The notes under the pieces are model-generated. The model did no database searches, was not told the origin of the DNA, and saw nothing but the letters and a program-made list of their open reading frames with translations. A stretch of 64,000 bases of DNA from positions 1-64,000 of the forward strand of contig JAVKCD010000003.1 in the NCBI GenBank assembly GCA_040222855.1, read 5' to 3'. Shown piece by piece: positions 43,541 through 52,203 of the stretch. The translations under genes and the position numbers were made by a program. Position 1 is the first letter of the stretch, and the number at the start of each line of letters is the position of its first letter. The stretch comes from Phycisphaeraceae bacterium (GTDB lineage Bacteria > Planctomycetota > Phycisphaerae > Phycisphaerales > Phycisphaeraceae).

Positions 43541-44328
43541 CACGACTGCTCATACTATTCCTTGTTCTCCTCACACTCCCCGCCTGCACCCGCCAGGTCA
43601 CACCCGACCTGCTCGATCCAAGGTGGCAGATCGTCGAACAAGGCGTCGTCCGCGGTCAGACCGAGAAACGTGAGATCGCCCTCGTCTTCACAGGCGGACA
43701 CCACGGCGAAGGCACCCCCTTCATCCTCGACACCCTCGCTGACAAAAAGGTCAAAGCCTCCTTCTTCCCTACCGGCGACTACCTCGCCATCCCCGAATAT
43801 CAGCCCCACGTCCAACGCATGATCGCCGAAGGACACCTCGTCGGACCCCACGGCCACGCCCACCTCCTCCTCGCCCCGTGGGACAACCGCGATGAGTCCC
43901 TTGTCACCGAAGCCGAGTTCAAAAACGACCTCAAAAGGAACATCAACCAACTCCACGACCTCGGCGTACCCGACCGCTTCCCCACCTACTTCATCCCGCC
44001 CTACCAGTGGTACAACGCCCAGCACACCCAGTGGTCCGCCGACCTCGGCGTCCTCCTCTTCAACTTCACCCCAGGCTCCGGCTCCCACCGCGACTGGGCC
44101 CCCGAAGGACACCGCGCCTTTCGCCCCTCCACTCAGATCCTCACTGACATCTTCACCCACGAAACGAGCAACCCCGACGGCCTCGCCGGACACCTCCTCC
44201 TGCTCCACATGGGCTCGCAGCGCCAGGACAAGTTCCACCGCCTCCTCCCCAACCTCATCGACGAACTCCACCGCCGCGGCTACCAACTCGTCCGCGTCGA
44301 TGAACTTCTTTACATCCCCCCTCGCTGA
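43537..44328 (+). CDS. Lipoprotein related to NodB-type polysaccharide deacetylases, catalytic aspartates replaced
   Basis: A 263-residue lipoprotein (lipobox LTLPAC, Cys about residue 17). The sequence follows the CE4/NodB fold: REIALVFTGGHHGEGTPFIL with TLADKKVKASFFPTGDYL, and EGHLVGPHGHAH. In active enzymes the first motif reads TFDDG; here it is FTGG, so the catalytic base and the metal-binding Asp are both gone. The histidine motif survives in altered form. A fourth motif near the end (HLLLLHMGS) is intact. A binding or regulatory role on glycan, or a novel chemistry, seems more likely than standard deacetylation. Translationally coupled to the preceding lipoprotein. Confidence 0.8.
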   Translation: MTRLLILFLVLLTLPACTRQVTPDLLDPRWQIVEQGVVRGQTEKREIALVFTGGHHGEGTPFILDTLADKKVKASFFPTGDYLAIPEYQPHVQRMIAEGHLVGPHGHAHLLLAPWDNRDESLVTEAEFKNDLKRNINQLHDLGVPDRFPTYFIPPYQWYNAQHTQWSADLGVLLFNFTPGSGSHRDWAPEGHRAFRPSTQILTDIFTHETSNPDGLAGHLLLLHMGSQRQDKFHRLLPNLIDELHRRGYQLVRVDELLYIPPR

Positions 44329-44334
44329 CTCATC

Positions 44335-46182
44335 TCACCCCGCTGCCCCAATCACCTCCAGCAGCCGCTCGCCATACCGCTCCAGCTTCGTCGCACCGAT
44401 CCCGTGCACATGCCCCAACTCGGTTAGCGACCCCGGCCTCGCTTTCGCCAGCGCCACCAGCGTCGCGTCGTGCAGGATCACATAAGGCGGAACCGCCTGC
44501 TCCCTTGCCAAAACCAACCTCGCCTCCCGCAACCGCTCGAACAACGCCTGATCCTTATCACCCTCCAACACCTTCGCCCCCGCACCCCCGCGATCCCGCC
44601 GCTCACCCCGAGCACGCTTCTTCCGCTCAGGCTCAGGCCGCAGCGGAATCTCCACCTCACCCCGCATGACCGCTCGCGACGACTCGGTCAGCACCAACGA
44701 CCCATACTCGCCGTCCACCGTCAACCACCCCCCCGACACCAACTGCCGCACCACACCCATCCACGACGCCTTGCTCCGATCCTTCCCCACACCATACGTG
44801 CTGACCGCATCATGCCCGTTCCGCTCGATCCGCTCGTCCTTCGCACCCACCAGCACGTCCGCGATGTACCCCGCCCCGTACCGCTGCCCCGTCCGGTAGA
44901 CACAACTCAGCGCCTTCTGCGCCAGCTCCGTCGCCTCCGGCTGCTCGATCAGCGTCTGCGGATTCAGGCAGTTATCGCAGTTCCCGCAACGCTCCTCCGG
45001 ATCATCCCCGAAATACCGCAAGAGCACCCGCCGCCGGCACGCCACCGTCTCGGCATAGCCCAACAGCGACTCGAGCTTCTGCCGCTCGATCCGTTTCTGC
45101 TCCAGCCCCGCTTCCGACCCATCAATCATCCCGCGAAGCTGCACCACGTCCGACAGCCCATAAGCCATCCACACCTCGCTCGGCAGCCCGTCCCGCCCCG
45201 CGCGCCCCGTCTCTTGGTAGTACGCCTCCATGCTCTTGGGCAGGTCCAGGTGCGCAACAAATCGCACGTTCGGCTTGTCGATCCCCATCCCGAACGCGAT
45301 CGTCGCCACGATGATCACGCCTTCATCCCGCAAAAAACGCGCCTGATGCTCCGACCGCACCGCCCCATCAAGACCCGCGTGATACGCCAGCGCCCGATAC
45401 CCCTTCTCCCTCAGCCACGCCGCCGTCTCATCCACCTTCCGCCGGCTCAGGCAGTAAACGATCCCCGCATCGTTCCGACCAAACCGCCCAAGAAACTCAA
45501 GCAACTGCTGCCGCGCCGACGTCCGCAAGGTCACGTGGTACCGGAGATTCGGCCGATCAAACCCGCTGACAAACCGCTGCGCCCCCTCCAACCCCAGACA
45601 CGCCACAATGTCACCACGTGTCCGCTCATCCGCCGTCGCCGTGAGCGCCAGCCGGGGCACATCCGGGAACCGCTCGCCCAGCACCCCCAACTGCTGATAC
45701 TCCGGCCGGAAATCATGACCCCACTGACTCACACAGTGAGCCTCATCAATCGCGAACAGCGCCACCCGCACCCGCCCCAGCAGGTCCATCAACCGCCCGC
45801 TCAGCAGTCGCTCCGGCGCCACATAGAGCAGGTCCAGCTTCCCATCCACCAGGTCGTGCTCGACCTCCAGCGCCTCGCCCCACTCAAGGCTACTGTTCAA
45901 GTACGCCGCCTTCACCCCCGCCTGCCGCAGCGCCGCCACCTGATCCTGCATCAGCGCAATCAACGGCGACACCACCACCCCAACCCCCGACCGCAGCATC
46001 GCCGGTATCTGATAACAAAGACTCTTCCCACCCCCCGTCGGCATCAGCACCAACGCACTCGCCCCGCCCACCACCGCATCGATCACCTCCGCCTGATGTC
46101 CACGAAACAACGCGTACCCGAACACCCGCTCGAGTACCTCCAGCGCCGTCCCTGACTCGTTCGCAAGCTCCGTCTCACGCAT
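44335..46182 (-). CDS. recQ: RecQ-family ATP-dependent DNA helicase
   Basis: A 615-residue 3'-5' DNA helicase. Motifs: Walker A PTGGGKSLCYQIPA, DEAH box IDEAHCVSQWGHDF, motif III LALTATAD, and motif VI QETGRAGRDG. A zinc-binding cluster (CRRRVLLRYFGDDPEERCGNC and NCL) follows, then the RQC winged helix. A C-terminal HRDC domain is seen around residues 525-610. Length matches E. coli RecQ (609). It ends six bases from the convergent deacetylase-like gene. It acts in recombination and replication-fork repair. Confidence 0.96.
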   Translation of the reverse strand: MRETELANESGTALEVLERVFGYALFRGHQAEVIDAVVGGASALVLMPTGGGKSLCYQIPAMLRSGVGVVVSPLIALMQDQVAALRQAGVKAAYLNSSLEWGEALEVEHDLVDGKLDLLYVAPERLLSGRLMDLLGRVRVALFAIDEAHCVSQWGHDFRPEYQQLGVLGERFPDVPRLALTATADERTRGDIVACLGLEGAQRFVSGFDRPNLRYHVTLRTSARQQLLEFLGRFGRNDAGIVYCLSRRKVDETAAWLREKGYRALAYHAGLDGAVRSEHQARFLRDEGVIIVATIAFGMGIDKPNVRFVAHLDLPKSMEAYYQETGRAGRDGLPSEVWMAYGLSDVVQLRGMIDGSEAGLEQKRIERQKLESLLGYAETVACRRRVLLRYFGDDPEERCGNCDNCLNPQTLIEQPEATELAQKALSCVYRTGQRYGAGYIADVLVGAKDERIERNGHDAVSTYGVGKDRSKASWMGVVRQLVSGGWLTVDGEYGSLVLTESSRAVMRGEVEIPLRPEPERKKRARGERRDRGGAGAKVLEGDKDQALFERLREARLVLAREQAVPPYVILHDATLVALAKARPGSLTELGHVHGIGATKLERYGERLLEVIGAAG

Positions 46183-46210
46183 CCCTGCACTCTAAGCGAT
46201 CCGCAGTGCC

Positions 46211-47920
46211 TCAGACGATCGATCGCCGACGAATCATCAGCCAGGCAGCGGACAAGACCGCCACCCCCGCTGGCTCCGGCACATTCGACGACTCCCCGAA
46301 CTGGCTCGCCAGCAGGCTCAGGTCGATCAGGTCCACCACCGCATCCGCGTTGAAATCACCCGAACCCCAATCCCCGGGTCCACCAAAACTCGACGCCAGC
46401 AGGCTTAGGTCCACCAGGTCCACCGTCCCATCCCGGTTGGCATCCCCCTCCAGCAGCCCGATCACGTCCACGATCCGCCGAATCTTCCCGTCCTGCTTGT
46501 TCAGCACATAGACCTCGCCACGGCTGTCCATCCCGAACCGTAGATCGGTCCGCCCCGCAAAGGCATTGGTATCCCGAATGATGTCGCGCAACGACCGATC
46601 CACGCCCTCGCCCTCAAGCTGAAGCGTCAACTCCATAAAGGGCGACAACAACCCGCCGTTGAGCGACGCGAGATCAGAAAAATCATCCCGCTGCACCAGG
46701 TCATCCACGTCCACACCAAACACATACCCCCGATTCCCGCCAAACTCCCCGAACAGATACATCCCCGTCAGCTCGGGAACCTCCGTGCCCCGGTAGGTGT
46801 ACCCGCCGGTCACCGCCCACGACCCACCCGGACCGTCATTCTCAGGATCATGGTCGTACTGCGCCACCGGATAAGTAAACGCATCCGATGGATGATTCGC
46901 CGGAAGCGCCCCCGGCACGTTGCTCCCGTTGATGGTGTACGTCCCCTCGCGCCCATCCCAGCCGTAGTTCCCACCCGCTTCGATCAGGTTGATCTCCTCG
47001 ATGTTCGCCTGGCCGATGTCCGCCACCAGAAACTTCCCCGTCACCTGATCGATCGAGAACTTGTGCGGGTTACGATGCCCATACGAATAGATCAGGTTCC
47101 GCGCCGTGCTCGGATCATCACTCACCCGCAGCGGATTGTTCCCCGGCACACCGAATGGATCACTCCCGTTCTGGAGCGGGTCGATCCGCAGTACCGAGCC
47201 CAGCGGCTGGTTGATGTTCTGCGCCACATTGCTCGGGTCGTTCGCCCCGCCGCCATCGCCCATCATGATGTAAAGGTTCCCGTAGTCATCATCCCCCGGC
47301 TGGGCGATGGGGCTAAACCCGATCTGCCCCACGTTGTGATCAAACCGCGGCTGACCCACCAGCAGCACCTCCCGATACGACGACGTGTTGACGGTCCCGT
47401 TGGCGTTGAGCGTCCACTCGCCGATGTACGAATCGTGATGCACGCTCCCTGGGGCCCCGTAGATCACCGGGTCCACACCCGACCCGAAGTTGATCCCCGT
47501 GAACGCGTTGCGGCTGTGCGAGGTGTAGAACTTCCGGTACCCGTCCGTCCCAGGCGTATCGAAGTCCGGATGGAAAGCCATCCCCCGCAACCCCTCCTGC
47601 GACCCGGTCCGGAACCCCGCAGGGATCGCCGTGCTCAGGTTCAGAAACAGACTCGGGCTCGGGCTCGCCGCCCACGGATCGAGCCGATAGATCAGGCCGT
47701 TCTGATCCAGCACGAACGCGTCATCCGACCCGGGCGCAAAGGTCAACTCCTCCAACCGGGGATACGTCCCGAGGCTGTTGGGGATCGTCACCACCTCCTC
47801 CAGTACCACCTTCCAAGGCGTCTGCGGGATCGTCGCCGTGATCGGGTTCGTCTGCCCCCAGGCCGTCCCGGCCAGGAGCAGGCCAAAGGCCATCATCTTC
47901 GGAAAATCAAACACTGGCAC
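46211..47920 (-). CDS. Exported PQQ-dependent sugar (glucose/sorbosone-type) dehydrogenase with dockerin repeats and PEP-CTERM-like anchor
   Basis: A 569-residue protein. The GTG at 47920 follows GAGGAG by seven bases and opens into a signal peptide (MMAFGLLLAGTAWG). The central beta-propeller matches the GSDH/sorbosone dehydrogenase family: GLRGMAFHPDF, YIMMGDGGGANDPSN, YSYGHRNPHKFS (PQQ/calcium His region) and GGNYGWDGREGT. Two dockerin repeats follow (GDANRDGTVDLVDLSLLAS and GDFNADAVVDLIDLSLLAS), then VPEPAGV, a hydrophobic segment and RRRS. The enzyme would oxidise sugars at the cell surface. Confidence 0.9.
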   Translation of the reverse strand: MPVFDFPKMMAFGLLLAGTAWGQTNPITATIPQTPWKVVLEEVVTIPNSLGTYPRLEELTFAPGSDDAFVLDQNGLIYRLDPWAASPSPSLFLNLSTAIPAGFRTGSQEGLRGMAFHPDFDTPGTDGYRKFYTSHSRNAFTGINFGSGVDPVIYGAPGSVHHDSYIGEWTLNANGTVNTSSYREVLLVGQPRFDHNVGQIGFSPIAQPGDDDYGNLYIMMGDGGGANDPSNVAQNINQPLGSVLRIDPLQNGSDPFGVPGNNPLRVSDDPSTARNLIYSYGHRNPHKFSIDQVTGKFLVADIGQANIEEINLIEAGGNYGWDGREGTYTINGSNVPGALPANHPSDAFTYPVAQYDHDPENDGPGGSWAVTGGYTYRGTEVPELTGMYLFGEFGGNRGYVFGVDVDDLVQRDDFSDLASLNGGLLSPFMELTLQLEGEGVDRSLRDIIRDTNAFAGRTDLRFGMDSRGEVYVLNKQDGKIRRIVDVIGLLEGDANRDGTVDLVDLSLLASSFGGPGDWGSGDFNADAVVDLIDLSLLASQFGESSNVPEPAGVAVLSAAWLMIRRRSIV

Positions 47921-48387
47921 CACGTTTCTCCTCGGAGTCTTTCGTCCCGAATCGTCCCCAAAAACAACGCTGAAGCCTACCCGCGCCACCACCCTAAGGC
48001 TACGACAATCCCAGGTCTCTTGGTATCAAGCTCCAGCCCTGGCTAATACAACCATCCCCTGGCCTGTTCACTATTTTTCCTGCGGTAGGCTTCTGCCGCT
48101 GCATCTCCGCCAACGAGCCCTAAACACCTCATTTATACGGATTTATCCGTGCAACAACCATATGGCCAGGGGTCTCACCCACGGCTGGCAAGCCATCTTC
48201 TGACACCGAACCTTCGATTTCCTGTCACACGCCGACCAAAACGACGATAAGATACGTAGCTTGCGTGGCTTCCCGTCACGCTCGGGCCCGGCACATCGCC
48301 GGTGAGCCCAAACCCCAAGCGTTCCGACCGGTTGCGCCGCGGCGTGTTGCCGCTTCCCGATGTCGTAGCGCAACCTGTAGGAAATCT
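47921..48387. other. Divergent intergenic region, 467 bases
   Basis: Lies between the PQQ dehydrogenase gene (minus) and the DEAD-box helicase gene (plus), and should hold both promoters. An upstream in-frame extension of the helicase to 48265 lacks a ribosome binding site and adds basic low-complexity residues, so the stretch is probably its untranslated leader. I see no RNA gene or strong hairpin. Confidence 0.4.
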
Positions 48388-49722
48388 ATGCTTTTCAACG
48401 ACATGTCCCTCGCCAAGCCTGTTCTGCGCGCTGTCGCCGATCAGGGCTACACCACCGCCACCCCGATCCAGGCCGAGTCGATCCCGCCGATCCTGGAAGG
48501 CCGCGACCTGCTGGGTTGCGCCCAGACCGGTACCGGCAAGACCGCCGCGTTCGCGCTGCCGATCCTCGATCGGCTGTCGCAGAGCAAGGCGGCTGATCGC
48601 CGCCCGCGTTGTCTGGTGCTCTGCCCGACCCGCGAGCTGGCTGGCCAGATCGCCGAGAGCTTCCGCGACTACGGCCGCCACCTCAAACTCCGCCACGCTC
48701 TGGTCTTTGGCGGGGTCGGCCAGTACAGCCAGGTCCGCGCCCTGCGGGCGGGCATCGACATCCTCATCGCGACGCCCGGTCGACTCCTGGACCTGATGAA
48801 TCAGGGCCACGTCGATCTGAGTGCGGTGACCACGCTCGTGCTCGATGAGGCCGACCGGATGCTGGACATGGGCTTCCTGCCTGATATCAGGCGGGTGACC
48901 GCAGCCATTCCCAAGCAGCGACAGACGCTGCTGTTCTCCGCGACCATGCCCGGGCCGATCCGCACGCTGGCGCACGACCTGCTCAAGGACCCGGTCAGTG
49001 TCGAGATCGTCCCGCAGGCCACGACCGTCGAGCGGATCGAACAGGGCGTCTACTTCGTCGATCAGCCCCACAAGATCAAGCTGCTCACGCACCTGCTCGG
49101 CAAGCTGCCGATCCAGCGGGCCATCGTCTTTACGCGTACCAAGCACGGCGCGGACAAGGTGGTCAAGCTCCTGAGCATGTCCAACATCCACTCCGCGGCG
49201 ATCCACGGCAACAAGAGCCAGAACGCCCGCGAGCGAGCACTGGCGATCTTCAAGAAGGGCAAGATCAACGTGCTGGTCGCGACCGACATCGCGTCGCGCG
49301 GAATCGACGTCGACGGCGTGTCTCATGTGTTTAACTTCGACCTGACCAACGAGCCGGAGAGCTATGTGCACCGGATCGGCCGTACGGCGCGGGCGGGGGC
49401 GTCGGGTATTGCGGTGTCGTTCTGCAATCCGGAGGAGCGCGGGCTGCTGCGGGCGATTGAGCGCACGATCCGGCTGGACATCCCGCGACTCGAGGATCAG
49501 CCATCGGACATCCCGGCGAGTGTGGCGCCGATGCGAGGCGGCGGGAACACGCGGCCAGCCCGGCGGGGCCCCAAGCCTCAGCACGCGAACGCTGGCGGGG
49601 GTGGCGGGCGACGGGGCAAGCGGCCTGCAAGTCGAGGTGGATCAGGGGGTAACGGCCAATCCCGCGGCGGCGGCGAAGGCAACGGCGGCCCGCGGGGCAC
49701 GCGGCGGCGACGGAAGATTTGA
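48388..49722 (+). CDS. rhlE: DEAD-box RNA helicase (RhlE-like) with Gly/Arg-rich tail
   Basis: A 444-residue ATP-dependent RNA helicase. The ATG at 48388 follows AGGA at good spacing. The order of motifs is canonical: [18 protein letters not shown] (Q motif), [11 protein letters not shown] (I), PTRELAGQI (Ia), TPGRLLDL (Ib), [12 protein letters not shown] (II), LFSATMP (III), [12 protein letters not shown] (IV) and [12 protein letters not shown] (VI). Residues of about 385-444 form a basic, Gly/Arg-rich tail typical of RhlE-type helicases, and likely bind RNA. It is probably involved in ribosome assembly or mRNA turnover, often cold-induced. The gene symbol reflects the family only. Confidence 0.93.
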   Translation: MLFNDMSLAKPVLRAVADQGYTTATPIQAESIPPILEGRDLLGCAQTGTGKTAAFALPILDRLSQSKAADRRPRCLVLCPTRELAGQIAESFRDYGRHLKLRHALVFGGVGQYSQVRALRAGIDILIATPGRLLDLMNQGHVDLSAVTTLVLDEADRMLDMGFLPDIRRVTAAIPKQRQTLLFSATMPGPIRTLAHDLLKDPVSVEIVPQATTVERIEQGVYFVDQPHKIKLLTHLLGKLPIQRAIVFTRTKHGADKVVKLLSMSNIHSAAIHGNKSQNARERALAIFKKGKINVLVATDIASRGIDVDGVSHVFNFDLTNEPESYVHRIGRTARAGASGIAVSFCNPEERGLLRAIERTIRLDIPRLEDQPSDIPASVAPMRGGGNTRPARRGPKPQHANAGGGGGRRGKRPASRGGSGGNGQSRGGGEGNGGPRGTRRRRKI

Positions 49723-49755
49723 GCGATTGGGCGGTTGCGTTAAGATTCCCGGATC

Positions 49756-49828
49756 GCCATCGTAGCTCAGTTGGTAGAGCAGAGCTTTCGTAAAGCTCAG
49801 GTCGCTGGTTCGAGTCCAGTCGATGGCT
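49756..49828 (+). tRNA. tRNA-Thr (anticodon CGU)
   Basis: Acceptor GCCATCG pairs fully with CGATGGC. The anticodon stem GAGCT/AGCTC encloses TTCGTAA, giving CGT. The T arm is CTGG-TTCGAGT-CCAG, the discriminator is T. No CCA is encoded. Confidence 0.95.
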
Positions 49829-49829
49829 T

Positions 49830-49845
49830 CCCCCCCCCCCCCCCC
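49830..49845. repeat. Run of 16 consecutive C
   Basis: An uninterrupted C homopolymer lies one base after tRNA-Thr(CGU), between the two tRNA-Thr genes. It is exceptional for this window and may vary in length or be an assembly estimate. Confidence 0.9.
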
Positions 49846-49932
49846 GCAGTCTGAACTGTTGTGTGGACAACGGTTTAGAGAGGTGATGGAGTCTCCCGCC
49901 GATTGCTGAGAACGACATGTAAGGGGTGGTTC

Positions 49933-50005
49933 GCCACCATAGCTCAGTTGGTAGAGCAGCGGTTTTGTAAACCGCAGGTCGTCGGTTCGAGTCCGACTGG
50001 TGGCT
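49933..50005 (+). tRNA. tRNA-Thr (anticodon UGU)
   Basis: Acceptor GCCACCA pairs with TGGTGGC. The anticodon stem GCGGT/ACCGC encloses TTTGTAA, giving TGT. The T arm GTCGG-TTCGAGT-CCGAC is intact and the discriminator is T, followed by a short T-run (TTTTTAG) that may terminate it. Confidence 0.95.
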
Positions 50006-50307
50006 TTTTAGAGGGTTTGAGGGGTGCTGGAAGTGTGGTTTTTTGTGCGCACGGGGGCCTTGGCGTGTGGTGGTCGTCAATCAAACGTGACCGATGGGGG
50101 TTGGGATGCGGTTGATTGTGCGCGCGCTGGTGCTTGGGTTGCTAGCGCGAGTTTCGCAGGGTTACAGGAGTTGGGTCAGTGGCGGGGTCGGTCGATGGAT
50201 GGTTGTTTCTCGTGCTTTTGATGCCAAGCGGTCGTGATCATTTTTCGTAGGAGGAGGAGCCAATAAGCTGTGGGTACTCGCGTAACCAGCACAAAGGAGA
50301 TATGGAT
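50006..50307. other. Intergenic region after tRNA-Thr(UGU), 302 bases
   Basis: No gene is clearly supported. A 43-residue frame (50106-50237) with a hydrophobic start is possible but has no supporting features beyond a weak GGGGG upstream. The stretch is strongly G-rich on the plus strand. Confidence 0.35.
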
Positions 50308-50844
50308 ATGGCACGCATGATGAAGCTGGTGTTGATGGGGCTTGTATTGGGGCTGACCGGGGTGTCGCGAGCGGAGGCGGGTTTGTTGCTGCCAGCGGTA
50401 CAGAAGGCTCGCGAGGCGGCGAGCACGAGTTATCCGGTTCTGATCGACGATGCGGGGGTGGGGGCTGTTCCGGCAAGTTCGACCTTGCTGATGAGTGTGT
50501 TGGTTGAGCCGGCGTTGGGTTTTTCACTGCTGAGCTTGAGTTCGATCTTCGACTCGGGGCCTGCGGCTGACTTTGACGAGTCCACGGGTGTGTTGTCGCT
50601 TGAGGTGGCGTTCCCACAGGGTGGCGTGTTTTCTGGTGGGCTGTTGGAGGCGGCGGTGCTGAGTGTGGATGTGGAGGAGACGACGACGTTGAGGGCGATA
50701 TCCGCAGTGTTGCGGACGGCGACGGGTGGTGAGACGGCCCTCACGCTGGGTGAGCCGGGACGGATTGTGGTGCCGGAGCCGACGGGGTTGGTTGTGTTGG
50801 GCGGCGGGCTGTTGTGTGGGTTGCGTCGGCGTCCGTCGGTGTGA
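50308..50844 (+). CDS. Exported PEP-CTERM protein with pilin-like LLLPAVQ segment
   Basis: A 178-residue protein. The ATG at 50308 lies eight bases after AAAGGAG; an ATG six bases earlier sits too close. A signal peptide (VLMGLVLGLTGVSRAEA) is followed directly by GLLLPAVQKAREAAS, a phrase otherwise typical of DUF1559-type planctomycete prepilins. The mature part is about 100 residues of beta-type sequence without catalytic motifs. It ends VVPEPTGL, a glycine-rich hydrophobic helix and LRRRPSV, the anchor signal. Plus-strand codons are G/T-rich, unlike genes before 46 kb. Confidence 0.75.
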   Translation: MARMMKLVLMGLVLGLTGVSRAEAGLLLPAVQKAREAASTSYPVLIDDAGVGAVPASSTLLMSVLVEPALGFSLLSLSSIFDSGPAADFDESTGVLSLEVAFPQGGVFSGGLLEAAVLSVDVEETTTLRAISAVLRTATGGETALTLGEPGRIVVPEPTGLVVLGGGLLCGLRRRPSV

Positions 50845-50937
50845 TGTGGCTGGCAGTGTTTGGGCGCTGAGTGTTGTTTATTTTTGCGTGAGGCTATGGG
50901 CTGGGTCTTTGGAAGGCGATTGAAGGGAGTTGTTGTG

Positions 50938-51948
50938 ATGAGTGTCAGGGCGGGTGGTTGTGAGCGGGGCGTGTGGTCGGCGGTGTTTGGGTGTGTGGTG
51001 GCGATGGGCGTGGGTGTTGAGGCGACGCCGTTGACGGTGGTGAATCCTGGGTTTGAGGACATCGGGGGTGAGTCGGTGGTGAATGAGTTTACGTTTGGTC
51101 CGTTGAATGGCTGGGGGCTGTATGACCCGGAAGGGATCACGGGGGGCGGGGCTGGCGGGACGTATTTCATCGGGACGCTGCGGCCGTTTGAGCCTGATCC
51201 GGTGGGTGAGCCTGGGGTTTATGCTTTTTTTGATGAGGGTGCGATCGAGGGCGAGCGGGTGGGGATTGCGTTCAACTTTGCGGGGAGTGGCGGGGAGGGT
51301 GCGTATGGTTTGGAGCAGACGCTGGTGGATGAGCTGGAGGCGCTGCGGCGGTATCGGCTGACGGTGGAGATCGGGAACATCGGTTCGGGGACGTCGCTGG
51401 GTGGCGGGTTTTTCCCGCTGGATGGTTTTCCGGGGTATCGGGTGGATCTGCTGGCGGGAGGTGTGGTGGTGGCTTCTGATGTGAACACGCTGGCGGGGAG
51501 CATTCCTGATGGTGGGTGGGGAACGAGTTCGTTGGTGTTTACGAGCGGGTCGAGTGTTTTTCTTGAGGGTGAGGAGCGGATCGGGCAGAGTCTGGGGATC
51601 CGGCTGGTGAATCTGAATGAGGTGGATGCGTCGTTTCCGGGGAGCGATCTGGAGGTTGATTTTGACGATGTGCGGCTGGAGGTGTTGCTGGCGGCGGATT
51701 TCAATGGTGATCTGACGGTGGATCTGATTGATCTGTCGGTTCTGGCGACGAACTTTGATACGGGGGCGGGTCGGTTGTTTGCTGAGGGCGATGCGAACGG
51801 TGATGGTTTGGTGGATCTGATCGATCTGTCGGTGTTGGCTACGTTGTTTGGCCAGAGTGATGTCGTGTTGCTGCCGGAGCCTGGTGTGGTGGGGTTGATG
51901 GTTGGGTTGGGTGTGTTGGTTGGGCGGCGAGGGTCGGTGACCAGGTGA
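50938..51948 (+). CDS. Exported dockerin-repeat PEP-CTERM protein, HpiC1/CBM-like domain
   Basis: A 336-residue protein. The ATG at 50938 follows AAGGGAG and opens a signal peptide ending GVEATP. The mature domain begins LTVVNPGFEDIGGESVV and has NGWGLYDPEG; this NPGFE-type opening is common to a beta-sandwich family that includes HpiC1-like and carbohydrate-binding proteins. Two dockerin-type repeats follow (NGDLTVDLIDLSVLATNF and GDANGDGLVDLIDLSVLATLF). The end is LLPEPGVV, a hydrophobic helix and GRRGSVTR. It lies 93 bases after another anchored-protein gene. Confidence 0.82.
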   Translation: MSVRAGGCERGVWSAVFGCVVAMGVGVEATPLTVVNPGFEDIGGESVVNEFTFGPLNGWGLYDPEGITGGGAGGTYFIGTLRPFEPDPVGEPGVYAFFDEGAIEGERVGIAFNFAGSGGEGAYGLEQTLVDELEALRRYRLTVEIGNIGSGTSLGGGFFPLDGFPGYRVDLLAGGVVVASDVNTLAGSIPDGGWGTSSLVFTSGSSVFLEGEERIGQSLGIRLVNLNEVDASFPGSDLEVDFDDVRLEVLLAADFNGDLTVDLIDLSVLATNFDTGAGRLFAEGDANGDGLVDLIDLSVLATLFGQSDVVLLPEPGVVGLMVGLGVLVGRRGSVTR

Positions 51949-52203
51949 GTATGGGTGTTGGTGCATGATTTTGCAGGAGTTGGTGGAGGCTTCGCATTTG
52001 GCGTGGTGAAAGTTACTGGTGTCGGGTGAGCCGCCGTTGGGGACGGTGATTTTTTTGCTCGAGGTGGTGGGTCTGGTCGAGGACGGGGTGGCAGCCGAGG
52101 GCTTCGCAAAGGATGAGGGGGTCGGCGCGTGGTTGTCGGAGGGCAACGGTGTTGAGGTTCTGGGTGTCGGGTATGCTGGGGATTTGATCCGTGAGGAGTT
52201 GTA
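51949..52203. other. Intergenic region, 255 bases
   Basis: I see no gene here. Antisense frames covering this stretch are mirror images of the G-rich codon bias and carry no motif. The promoter of the deacetylase gene probably lies within it. Confidence 0.3.

Noticed and set aside
44470-46155. A 561-codon plus-strand open frame
   Set aside because: Antisense to recQ, whose helicase motifs are all present; the frame is Arg/His/Pro-rich noise.
46850-48046. A 398-codon plus-strand open frame
   Set aside because: Antisense to the PQQ-type dehydrogenase, Arg/Pro/Val-rich, no motif.
48060-48160. Palindrome CGGATTTATCCG near 48130 as an operator
   Set aside because: The arms are only five bases, are likely by chance, and are not repeated elsewhere nearby.
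48175-49584. A 469-codon minus-strand open frame
   Set aside because: Antisense to the DEAD-box helicase and without recognisable domains.
50106-50237. Possible 43-residue membrane-type peptide
   Set aside because: Hydrophobic start only, weak ribosome binding site, and no supporting neighbour.
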